Assembly (NCBI RefSeq): GCF_005047655.1
Contig: NZ_SUKF01000001.1
Coordinates: 546,745-610,744, forward strand
DNA length: 64,000 nucleotides
Origin: Sinimarinibacterium arenosum
GTDB taxonomy: Bacteria > Pseudomonadota > Gammaproteobacteria > Nevskiales > Nevskiaceae
Direction: 5' to 3'
Below are positions 17,196 to 26,996 of the stretch, in pieces (position 1 is the first letter of the stretch; each line of letters begins with the position of its first letter). The notes below the pieces were generated by a model, which saw only the letters and a program-made list of their open reading frames with translations, ran no database searches and had not been told where the DNA came from. The position numbers were made by a program, and so were the translations under genes.

Positions 17196-18128
17196 ATGCA
17201 AACGGCCATCGCTATTGCCGGTGTCCGCAAAACCTACGGCCGTCTGACTGCTCTGCGTGGGATCGATTTCTCGATCCGGCAGGGCGAGTTTTTCGGGTTG
17301 CTGGGTCCCAATGGCGCCGGCAAATCCACTCTGATCAGCATCATCGCGGGTCTGACGCGCATGGACGCGGGTCAGGTCAGCGTGATGGGTTACGACACCG
17401 TGCTGCAGTTTCGCCAGGCGCGTCGGCAGCTCGGCGTGGTCCCGCAGGAACTGGTGTTCGATCCATTCTTTACGGTGCGCGACATGCTTCGGATTCAGGC
17501 CGGTTACTACGGCTGTGGCCGCGAAGCCTGGCCGTGGATCGACGAAATGCTGGAACGGCTGGATCTGAGCGAGAAGGCCGGCAGTTCAATGCGCGCGCTG
17601 TCCGGGGGCATGAAACGTCGCGTGCTGATCGCCCAGGCGCTGGTGCATCGGCCGCCGGTGGTGATCCTCGACGAGCCGACCGCGGGTGTCGACGTTGAGC
17701 TGCGCCGCACGCTGTGGGAATTCACCACCGAGCTGCACCGCCAGGGTACGACCGTGGTGCTGACCACGCATTATCTGGAAGAGGCCCAGGAGTTGTGCGA
17801 GCGCATTGCGATCCTGGACAAGGGCGCGCTGCAGGTGATTGAGACTACGCCGCAACTGCTGGCACGCCATCCGTTCCGGTTTCTGCGGTTGAAACTGGCC
17901 GACGGTTCGGTCTTGCCGGAAAGCCTGCGGCCGATGGTTGTCGGCGAGGTCAATGGCGCGATCGAGCTGAAGCTGGAATCCGGCAAGCACCCGATCGCCG
18001 GCGTCTTTGTCGCGCTGCGCGATGCCGGTATCGCGATTGAGGACGTGCAGACGCGCGAGCCGGACCTGGAGGACATCTTCGTCGAGCTCACCGGCGAGCA
18101 CGCGCGACCGCAGGAGGCCGGCGCATGA
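17196..18128 (+). CDS. ABC-2 type transporter ATPase (YadG/CcmA-like)
   Basis: A 310-residue ATPase with Walker A GPNGAGKS (37-44), Q-loop VPQELVFDPFF, signature LSGGMKRR, Walker B VVILDEPTAGVD and H-loop TTHYLEEAQ. The C-terminal 90 residues form the DUF4162-like extension common in drug/polysaccharide ABC-2 ATPases. The ATG at 17196 is preferred over an upstream ATG (17133) that lies ahead of the TATAAT and encodes non-family residues. It overlaps its permease by 4 bp (ATGA). It resembles E. coli YadG; the substrate is unknown. Confidence 0.9.
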   Translation: MQTAIAIAGVRKTYGRLTALRGIDFSIRQGEFFGLLGPNGAGKSTLISIIAGLTRMDAGQVSVMGYDTVLQFRQARRQLGVVPQELVFDPFFTVRDMLRIQAGYYGCGREAWPWIDEMLERLDLSEKAGSSMRALSGGMKRRVLIAQALVHRPPVVILDEPTAGVDVELRRTLWEFTTELHRQGTTVVLTTHYLEEAQELCERIAILDKGALQVIETTPQLLARHPFRFLRLKLADGSVLPESLRPMVVGEVNGAIELKLESGKHPIAGVFVALRDAGIAIEDVQTREPDLEDIFVELTGEHARPQEAGA

Positions 18129-18892
18129 GTCCGGATCAGATCGGGTTTCTCACGCTGCTGAAAAAAGAGGTCAAGCGCTTCTGGTCGGTGCTGGGTCAGA
18201 CCGTGACCGCGCCGGTGATCACGACCGTTCTGTATCTGCTGGTGTTCGCCCAGGCGATGAAGGACCGCTCCTCGGCCTACGACGGCATCAGCTACACCCA
18301 GTTCCTGCTGCCGGGCCTGGTCATGATGGCGGTAATCCAGAACGCATTTGCCAACACCTCATCGTCGATTGTGCAGTCCAAAATCATGGGCAATCTGGTG
18401 TTCCTGCAGATGGCGCCGCTGGGGCCGTTCGAGTGGTTTGGCGCCTATCTGCTGGCAGCCTTGCTGCGGGTGACGCTGGTCGCGATGGCGATGCTGGCGG
18501 TGACCCTGCCGTTTGTTTCGCTGCCGATTCAGGCCCCGTGGGCGCTGCTGGCGGTGTTCCTGCTGTCCGGCTCGAGTCTGGCGGTGATCGGCCTGATTGC
18601 CGGCATCGTCGCCGAGAAGTTCGATCACATTGCCGCATTCACCAACTTCTTCATCGTGCCGTTGTCGTTCCTGTCCGGCGTGTTCTATTCGGTGCACGCG
18701 CTGCCGACGCTGTGGTATCAGGCCAGCCACCTGAATCCGTTTTTCTACATGATCGACGGCTTCCGCTATGGCTTCTTCGGTCAGGCTGATGCGCCGATCG
18801 CGCTGAGCCTGGCCTGGTGCGCGGGGTTTTTCGTGTTGTCATCGGCCGTGTGTCTGCGCATGCTGATCACCGGCTACAAGCTCAAGAAGTGA
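18125..18892 (+). CDS. ABC-2 type transporter permease (YadH-like)
   Basis: Inner-membrane permease (255 aa, about six helices) of the ABC-2 family. Visible stretches include the amphipathic N-terminus with KKEVKRFWSVLGQTV, YLLVFAQAM, SSSIVQSKIMGNLVF and the family block SFLSGVFYSVHALP before a last helix. It pairs with the preceding ATPase to make a homodimeric exporter half-system like YadGH. It is followed after one base by ibaG, so the transporter shares a transcript with ibaG and murA. In Pseudomonas this position next to ibaG-murA is held by mla lipid-transport genes. Confidence 0.9.
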   Translation: MSPDQIGFLTLLKKEVKRFWSVLGQTVTAPVITTVLYLLVFAQAMKDRSSAYDGISYTQFLLPGLVMMAVIQNAFANTSSSIVQSKIMGNLVFLQMAPLGPFEWFGAYLLAALLRVTLVAMAMLAVTLPFVSLPIQAPWALLAVFLLSGSSLAVIGLIAGIVAEKFDHIAAFTNFFIVPLSFLSGVFYSVHALPTLWYQASHLNPFFYMIDGFRYGFFGQADAPIALSLAWCAGFFVLSSAVCLRMLITGYKLKK

Positions 18893-18893
18893 C

Positions 18894-19112
18894 ATGACTA
18901 AAGAACAGATCCAGACAATGATCCAGACCGGCCTGCCCGATGCGCAGGTCACGGTGTACGGCGATGATGGCCAGCACTTCGAGGCCGAGGTGATCTGCGC
19001 GGACTTTGCCGGCAAGCCGATGCTGGCGCAGCATCGCATGGTCTACGCGACGCTGGGCGAGACCATGGGCCGCGAGATCCATGCGTTGCGTCTGCGCACG
19101 CGCGCCAGCTGA
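18894..19112 (+). CDS. ibaG: BolA-family protein IbaG
   Basis: Small BolA/IbaG-type protein (72 aa) that, with monothiol glutaredoxins, binds [2Fe-2S] clusters and is linked in E. coli to acid stress. The helix-turn-helix-like BolA fold is recognised from FEAEVICADFAGKPMLAQHR, with the conserved late His and the YATLGE segment. The ATG comes directly after the permease stop and murA follows nine bases after its own stop, as in E. coli and Pseudomonas. Confidence 0.92.
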   Translation: MTKEQIQTMIQTGLPDAQVTVYGDDGQHFEAEVICADFAGKPMLAQHRMVYATLGETMGREIHALRLRTRAS

Positions 19113-20378
<1,266 letters not shown>

Positions 20379-20430
20379 TCCGGCAGGCTGGAATCCGCGG
20401 CACTTTCGAATTTCACCGCAGGAGCTACCG

Positions 20431-21213
20431 ATGTCCACGAACACGCAGATGGCCAAGCTTGCGGTCCTGATCGACGCCGACAACACCCAGCCGTCGATTT
20501 CGGAGGCCTTGCTGAAGGAGATTGCCAACTACGGCGTGGCCAGCGTGCGCCGCGCCTACGGCGACTGGACCCAGCCGAACCTTAAAGGCTGGAAGGATGT
20601 GCTGACGGTGTCGGCGATCCAGCCGGTGCAGCAGTTCGGCTACACCACCGGCAAGAACGCGACCGACGGCGCGATGATCATTGATGCGATGGATCTGCTG
20701 TATACCGGGATCTACGATGGCTTCTGCCTGGTCTCCAGCGACAGTGATTTCACCGGTCTGGCCCAGCGGCTGCGGCAGGCTGGCAAGATTGTCTACGGTT
20801 TCGGGGAGCACAAGACGCCGCAGTCGCTGGTTTCGGCCTGCGACAAGTTCGTCTATCTGGATGTGCTGCGCGAGGACGTCGCCGACGGCGGCAAGCCCAC
20901 CCCCAAGGACCGCACCACCCTGCGCCGCGACCACAAGCTTGCGCGGCTGCTGCGTGAAGCGCAGAGCGCCGCCAGCGACGATGATGGCTGGGCGCAGCTG
21001 GGGGAAGTGGGCAGCAACATCAGCAAGCAGGCGCCGGATTTCGACCCGCGCAACTACGGGTACAAGAAGCTCGGCGAACTGGTCGGTGCGCTGGGCCTGT
21101 TCGAAATCGACGAGCGCAAACTGGCCGATGGCCGCAGCAAGGCAATCTATCTGCGCCTGGCCGAGGCAGCCCGTGACGGAAAATCCGAAGGGCGCGCTGA
21201 CAAGCGGCGGTAG
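20431..21213 (+). CDS. NYN-domain (PIN-like) putative RNase with C-terminal OST-HTH/LOTUS domain
   Basis: A 260-residue protein of the LabA/DUF88 group. The N-terminal NYN nuclease-like domain starts [13 protein letters not shown] and contains [28 protein letters not shown] and [16 protein letters not shown], giving the four acidic positions expected of a PIN-type metal site. A C-terminal winged-helix region (about 170-245, with [24 protein letters not shown]) matches OST-HTH/LOTUS RNA-binding domains. RNA cleavage is inferred from the fold. The start at 20431 has AGGAG upstream; an in-frame region before it overlaps the end of murA. It lies between murA and hisG. Confidence 0.85.
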   Translation: MSTNTQMAKLAVLIDADNTQPSISEALLKEIANYGVASVRRAYGDWTQPNLKGWKDVLTVSAIQPVQQFGYTTGKNATDGAMIIDAMDLLYTGIYDGFCLVSSDSDFTGLAQRLRQAGKIVYGFGEHKTPQSLVSACDKFVYLDVLREDVADGGKPTPKDRTTLRRDHKLARLLREAQSAASDDDGWAQLGEVGSNISKQAPDFDPRNYGYKKLGELVGALGLFEIDERKLADGRSKAIYLRLAEAARDGKSEGRADKRR

Positions 21214-21267
21214 TCTCAGGCGGCTACAATCGCGCGCTCCTCGCTACAGCCTGTTGTCGCCATCGTC

Positions 21268-21924
21268 ATGACCGCATTGACCATCGCCCTGTCCAAGGGA
21301 CGCATTTTCGACGAAACCCTGCCGCTGCTGGCAGCACTGGGCATGGACCCCGCCGGCGACATCGACCGTCTACTGCGTGTGCCATCGCGCAACAAGGACG
21401 TCTCGCTGCTGATCGTGCGCGCGTCGGATGTGCCGACCTATGTCGAGTACGGTGCGGCCGATCTTGGCGTGGTCGGCAAGGACGTGCTGATGGAGCATGG
21501 CGGTTCGGCACTGTACGAGCCGCTGGATCTGGGCATCGCACAGTGCCGGCTGTCGGTCGCCGCGAAGAAGGACGGCCCGCGCCCGGACGGCGTGCGTCGC
21601 CTGCGCGTCGCCACCAAGTATCCCGAGATCACGCGCCGGCATTTTGCGGCCAAGGGCGAGCAGGTCGAGATCATCAAGCTGTACGGCTCGATGGAGCTGG
21701 CGCCGCTGGTCGGCCTGGCGGATCTGATCGTGGACCTGGTCGCCACTGGCAGCACCTTGAAGGCCAATGGTCTGGTCGAGATCGAGACCATCTGCCAGGT
21801 GACCTCACGCCTGGTGGTCAACAAGGCGGCGATGAAGATGAAGAACGCCGCGATTCAGACCCTGATCGCGCAGATCGCCGAGCGGGTTCAGGCCGGAAAG
21901 ACGCGCCCGGGGAAGGGCAAATGA
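21268..21924 (+). CDS. hisG: ATP phosphoribosyltransferase, short form HisG
   Basis: First step of histidine synthesis: joins ATP and PRPP. At 218 aa it is the short HisG(S) form, which lacks the C-terminal regulatory ACT-like domain and normally needs the HisRS-like subunit HisZ for activity and histidine feedback. Recognisable are [14 protein letters not shown], the [12 protein letters not shown] block and the PRPP loop [14 protein letters not shown]. HisZ is not in this window. It overlaps hisD by four bases. Confidence 0.96.
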   Translation: MTALTIALSKGRIFDETLPLLAALGMDPAGDIDRLLRVPSRNKDVSLLIVRASDVPTYVEYGAADLGVVGKDVLMEHGGSALYEPLDLGIAQCRLSVAAKKDGPRPDGVRRLRVATKYPEITRRHFAAKGEQVEIIKLYGSMELAPLVGLADLIVDLVATGSTLKANGLVEIETICQVTSRLVVNKAAMKMKNAAIQTLIAQIAERVQAGKTRPGKGK

Positions 21925-23216
21925 TTGAGGTGAGGCGGCTGGACGCGGCGGCGCCCGGCTTCGACGCCGAGCTTGATGCGCTGCTGGACCGTGCCCCCGA
22001 GGCCGATGCCGGTGTGGTCAGTGCGGTCGATGCCATCGTTGCCGACGTGCGCGCACGTGGCGATAGCGCGCTGGTCGAATTGACCAACCGCTTCGATCGT
22101 CGCAGCGTCACCGCGGCGACCGAGCTGGAGATCGATCGGGCGCAGCGCCAGGCGGCCTGGGATGCGCTGGATTCGGGTTTGCGCGATGCATTGGAACAAG
22201 CGGCGACGCGTATCCGCGCTTACGCCGAGCACCAGAAGCTCGCCGGCTTCGAATTCACCGATGCGCTGGGCAACCGCCTCGGTCAGCAGGTCACTCCGCT
22301 GGAGCGCGTCGGCATCTATGTGCCGGGCGGCAAGGCGGCGTATCCGTCATCGGTGCTGATGAACGCCATCCCGGCGCGCGTCGCCGGCGTTGACGAAATC
22401 ATCATGGTGGTGCCCGCGCCGGGCGGCGAGCTCAATCCGGTGGTGCTGGCGGCCGCGCATCTGGCCGAGGTGGATCGTGTGTTTACCGTCGGCGGCGCGC
22501 AGGCGGTGGCGGCACTGGCTTACGGCACCGCAACGATTCCCGCCGTGGACAAGATCGTCGGTCCGGGCAACGCCTATGTGGCCGCGGCCAAGCGTGCGGT
22601 GTTCGGCAAGGTCGGCATCGACTCGATCGCCGGGCCTTCGGAAATTGTCGTCATCAGTGATGGCGACAGCGATCCGGACTGGATCGCGATGGACCTGTTC
22701 TCGCAGGCCGAGCACGGCGAGGATTCCGAGTCGATCCTGATCTCGCCGGACGCGGAATTCCTTGAACGCGTCGCCGCGGCGATGGCCGCGCGCGTGCAGA
22801 CACTGCCGCGCGAGGCCACTGTGCGTACCTCGATCCGCGAACGTGGCGCCCTGATTCACGTGGCCGATCTGGATCAGGCCTGCGCGGTATCCAATCGCAT
22901 CGCGCCGGAGCATCTGGAGCTCGCCGTCGAGGATGCGCGCGCGCTGCTGCCGAAGATCCGTCACGCCGGTGCGATCTTCATCGGCCGCCACACGCCGGAA
23001 GCCTTCGGCGACTACTGCGCCGGGCCCAATCACGTGCTGCCCACATCACGCGCCGCGCGGTTCTCCAATCCGCTGGGCGTCTACGAATTCCAGAAGCGCA
23101 GCAGTCTGATCGAATGCACGCCGGACGGTGCGCGCCCGCTGGCGCAGATTGCCGGGTGCATTGCCGACGCCGAGGGCCTGCAGGCCCACGCGCAGTCGGC
23201 GCGCGATCGCGGCTGA
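21921..23216 (+). CDS. hisD: Histidinol dehydrogenase
   Basis: Zinc- and NAD-dependent enzyme (431 aa) performing the last two oxidations to histidine. Visible are [55 protein letters not shown], the zinc/catalytic blocks AEHGEDSES and APEHLEL, and [14 protein letters not shown]. The ATG lies in an ATGA overlap with the hisG stop, so the long open frame upstream of it is not part of the gene. hisC, the usual next gene in Pseudomonas, is absent here; a convergent gene follows after seven bases. Confidence 0.96.
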   Translation: MIEVRRLDAAAPGFDAELDALLDRAPEADAGVVSAVDAIVADVRARGDSALVELTNRFDRRSVTAATELEIDRAQRQAAWDALDSGLRDALEQAATRIRAYAEHQKLAGFEFTDALGNRLGQQVTPLERVGIYVPGGKAAYPSSVLMNAIPARVAGVDEIIMVVPAPGGELNPVVLAAAHLAEVDRVFTVGGAQAVAALAYGTATIPAVDKIVGPGNAYVAAAKRAVFGKVGIDSIAGPSEIVVISDGDSDPDWIAMDLFSQAEHGEDSESILISPDAEFLERVAAAMAARVQTLPREATVRTSIRERGALIHVADLDQACAVSNRIAPEHLELAVEDARALLPKIRHAGAIFIGRHTPEAFGDYCAGPNHVLPTSRAARFSNPLGVYEFQKRSSLIECTPDGARPLAQIAGCIADAEGLQAHAQSARDRG

Positions 23217-23223
23217 GCCGGCA

Positions 23224-23988
23224 CTACCCGATCGATTCGACGATCCACCGCAGCGCGCGGTAGCCCTCGACCAGCCGCGGTCCGGGGCGGCCCAGATAGG
23301 CTTCGCTGATGGCGTGCACCCGGCGCTGGCGGATGGCGCCGGTGTCCTGCCAGCCGGGACGCTGCAGCACCACGTCGGCGCGATATTTCTCCACCTGCAC
23401 GCCGCACCAGGACATCGCCACGGCGTCGACCGCGAAGCCGGGCGCCTGCTGCGGATCGCAGGACAGGGTCGGAGCCTGAACCGCCGACAGAGCGTTGAGG
23501 CCGCCGGCACGTTCGATCAGATCGTGTACCCACGATTGGCGTGCGGCCCCGATCACCGGTTTGGGCCACCACTCGACCAGGATGCGGGGTGCGTTCGGTG
23601 CGGCCGCGATGGGCGGCATCGCAGTCTGCATCTGCTGCACCAGCGCCGCGCCGCGTTCGGGCACGCCCAGCGCCTCGGCGATCTCGAGGATGCTGGCAAA
23701 CACATCATCCAGGCTGTGCGGATCGATGATGCGATGCGGCAGTCCAGCCTCGGCGATCTCGGCGACGACTCGTTCATGACCGGGGACGGTCAGCGAGGTC
23801 AGGACCAGATCCGGTTTGAGCGCGCAGACGGCGTCAATGTCCAGATTCAGGTCGCGACCGAGTTGCGGCAGCGTGCCGACAACCTCCGGCGGAAAGTCGG
23901 AATCGTTGTCGACCGCAATCAGCAGGTCAGCGCAGCCCAGTGCGCAAACGATCTCGGTATTCGAACAGGTATGTGAAACGACGCGCAC
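23224..23988 (-). CDS. BtuF-like substrate-binding-fold protein without signal peptide
   Basis: A 254-residue protein with the class III periplasmic-binding fold of cobalamin/iron-siderophore binding proteins (BtuF/FepB type). Typical pieces are RVVSHTCSNTEIVCALG, the IDAVCALKPDLVLTS block, and the closing RPGPRLVEGYRALRWIVE. It starts at GTG directly with the domain and shows no signal peptide or lipobox, and no membrane or ATPase partner adjoins. It may act in the cytoplasm or have an unrecognised upstream start; no such start is seen, since the SRPBCC stop is only 14 bp away. Probably cotranscribed with the SRPBCC gene. Confidence 0.75.
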   Translation of the reverse strand: MRVVSHTCSNTEIVCALGCADLLIAVDNDSDFPPEVVGTLPQLGRDLNLDIDAVCALKPDLVLTSLTVPGHERVVAEIAEAGLPHRIIDPHSLDDVFASILEIAEALGVPERGAALVQQMQTAMPPIAAAPNAPRILVEWWPKPVIGAARQSWVHDLIERAGGLNALSAVQAPTLSCDPQQAPGFAVDAVAMSWCGVQVEKYRADVVLQRPGWQDTGAIRQRRVHAISEAYLGRPGPRLVEGYRALRWIVESIG

Positions 23989-24002
23989 GCTCGATCGGAA
24001 CC

Positions 24003-24431
24003 TCAGGATTCAATCTGAGCCAGCGCCTTGGGCGCGTGATGGCGCCAGGCCATACCCAAGATGCGGGCGATCAGCGGTCCGACACCGGGCAGCTTGCCGT
24101 CGAACCGGATCACGTAGTCGATCAGGGTGCTGTTGCCTTCATCGGTGAAGTTGATGATGCCGATATGGTTCTTCAAAGGGCTGCCGCGCGTGATCTGATA
24201 GGCGATGCGCTGCATGGGTTCGAATTCGACAATGGTTTCCTCGAAAGCCAGCGGTCCAGGCCCCATGCTGCGGACCGAGTGCAGGCCGTTGGGATCGTCG
24301 TCGCCCACGCGTATCCGGCGGCAGCGCGCACCAAACAAGGTCGCGAAGCGCTCGTGATCGGCGAAGAACTCGAACACACTGCCGATCGGGGCGTTGACCC
24401 GTTTGCGTAGGCGGACTTCCTGGGACGGCAT
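24003..24431 (-). CDS. SRPBCC-family (START/polyketide cyclase-like) protein
   Basis: A 142-residue helix-grip protein. The opening VRLRKRVNAPIGSVFEFFADHERFAT is typical of SRPBCC proteins, followed by the EETIVEFEPMQRIAYQI strand and a long C-terminal helix from about residue 115. Such proteins bind hydrophobic ligands in a cavity; the ligand here cannot be named. It lies between the BtuF-like gene and rnpB. Confidence 0.75.
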   Translation of the reverse strand: MPSQEVRLRKRVNAPIGSVFEFFADHERFATLFGARCRRIRVGDDDPNGLHSVRSMGPGPLAFEETIVEFEPMQRIAYQITRGSPLKNHIGIINFTDEGNSTLIDYVIRFDGKLPGVGPLIARILGMAWRHHAPKALAQIES

Positions 24432-24518
24432 GCAGACTCCGGTTCAGGCCAATGCGGGCGCAGACTGTAGCAAGGGACGGAAGCTACGGCGCGGTCCCTG
24501 TGCGGCAATAAATGAACG

Positions 24519-24524
24519 ATAATG
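24519..24524 (+). promoter_or_regulatory. rnpB -10 element
   Basis: GATAAT placed seven bases before the first base of the P1 helix, fitting transcription start at the mature 5' end. The -35 region is weak. Confidence 0.5.
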
Positions 24525-24530
24525 GCTGCG

Positions 24531-24930
<400 letters not shown>

Positions 24931-25230
24931 CATTTTCTTCCACTATGACGCGCTGTCCCCCTGACGGCAGGCTTGTCTGTGCCCGTGCGGTTGTTGGTTT
25001 GAGATAATTAGATTTTAAATAAATCTTTATTTATTTAAATATCACAATTCGACTCTGCAGCGCCCAAGCTTGCGTACACGCGACCGCCCCGAAGTGCGGA
25101 AATCCTGGGATGCCGCCTTCGGTCACTTGAAGTTTGTGCGCTAATTTACTGTTTCTAATAAAGAAGATAAGACAGCCCACTGCTTGCTGATAAGCTTTTG
25201 TTTTGCCAATGATTTTGCCCGTTTACGCGC
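24931..25230. other. Gene-free spacer with AT-rich island and a structured element
   Basis: No convincing gene between rnpB and the mraZ promoter. Two things stand out. An AT island at 25001-25049 has only 6 G/C in 49 bases and contains the inverted repeat AGATTT/AAATCT (25010-25026). A hairpin at 25089-25122 pairs CCGAAG with CTTCGG and GCGG with CCGC with one bulged T and a 13-base loop. No T-run follows it. A second AT-rich patch lies at about 25141-25215. Confidence 0.6.
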
Positions 25231-25259
25231 TTGCGGGGGGGAGGTCGGTGGGGTATAGT
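25231..25259 (+). promoter_or_regulatory. mra (dcw cluster) promoter
   Basis: TTGCGG (25231-25236) and TATAGT (25254-25259) are separated by 17 bp. Expected start is near 25266, upstream of the MraZ boxes and 49 bases before the mraZ ATG. Confidence 0.7.
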
Positions 25260-25269
25260 CGTCGCAGTG

Positions 25270-25299
25270 TGGTGGAAAGTGGGAGAGAGTGGGGGAGTT
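25270..25299 (+). promoter_or_regulatory. MraZ-binding repeats
   Basis: Three direct repeats spaced exactly 10 bp: TGGTG (25270), TGGGA (25280) and TGGGG (25290). E. coli MraZ binds TGGGN boxes with five-base spacers in the 5' untranslated region of its own operon, and this arrangement matches. The first box is degenerate. Confidence 0.75.
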
Positions 25300-25314
25300 G
25301 TCCCTACAACGACT

Positions 25315-25755
25315 ATGTTCGCGGGCTCGCATCAATTGATGGTCGATGACAAGGGGCGCCTGGCTATTCCGGCGCGCTTTCGTCAGCCGCTGTCCGATCT
25401 ATGCGGGGCGCAGCTGGTCATCACCAAAGGCCCGAATCCCTGTCTCGAGATCTACCCCGCACCGGAGTTCCTCCGCATCGTTCAGGACATCCAGGCGATG
25501 GAGGATCGGCATACCGCCGAGCTGCTGAAGCAGGTGTTTGTCGGGTTCGCGGTCGAGACTGAAATGGATAAGCAGGGTCGCGTGCTGTTGCCCCCCATGC
25601 TGCGCAAGCGCACGCGCCTGGACGGTGCAGTGGTACTGATGGGGCAGGACTCGCGCTTTGATGTCTGGCCGCAGGACGTCTGGGAAACCCGCTTCGGCGA
25701 AAACTCGGATCTGCTCGCGTCGCTGGAAGACGCTTTCCGGACGCTCAAGCGGTGA
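25315..25755 (+). CDS. mraZ: Transcriptional regulator MraZ
   Basis: DNA-binding autorepressor of the dcw cluster (146 aa) made of two SpoVT/AbrB-like MraZ domains that form a ring. The first begins MFAGSHQLMVDDKGRLAIPA and the second contains EMDKQGRVLLPPMLR. The ATG at 25315 gives the family N-terminus; the same frame is open further upstream across the MraZ boxes, but that is leader. No Shine-Dalgarno sequence is evident directly before the ATG. Confidence 0.96.
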   Translation: MFAGSHQLMVDDKGRLAIPARFRQPLSDLCGAQLVITKGPNPCLEIYPAPEFLRIVQDIQAMEDRHTAELLKQVFVGFAVETEMDKQGRVLLPPMLRKRTRLDGAVVLMGQDSRFDVWPQDVWETRFGENSDLLASLEDAFRTLKR

Positions 25756-25764
25756 GGCGCGCAC

Positions 25765-26723
<959 letters not shown>

Positions 26724-26727
<4 letters not shown>

Positions 26728-26996
26728 AGCGCGGCGAACTGATGGTGCCGTTGATGCTCGCCACTGCCGTGTTCGCGTCTGCGCTGGTGGTGATTCGCAC
26801 CAAGCACGAGAACCGCGCGCTGGTGTCGGAGCTGGAGTCGCTGCGTGACGAGCATGAGCGTCTCGACATGGAGTGGGCGCAGCTGCAGCTTGAGGAAGCG
26901 ACCCTGGCCCATAACAATCGGGTCGAGAAGATCGCGACCGAACAGCTCGGTATGACCGAGCCGTCGGACTACGTCATCGTGAGTGCGGACCGATGA
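26724..26996 (+). CDS. ftsL: Cell division protein FtsL
   Basis: Bitopic divisome protein (90 aa): one membrane helix (about residues 5-21, [17 protein letters not shown]) and a periplasmic coiled coil ([26 protein letters not shown]) that assembles with FtsB and FtsQ. It ends with the family-like [18 protein letters not shown] segment. Sequence conservation is low, but length, topology and position between rsmH and ftsI are decisive. Overlaps ftsI by four bases. Confidence 0.93.
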
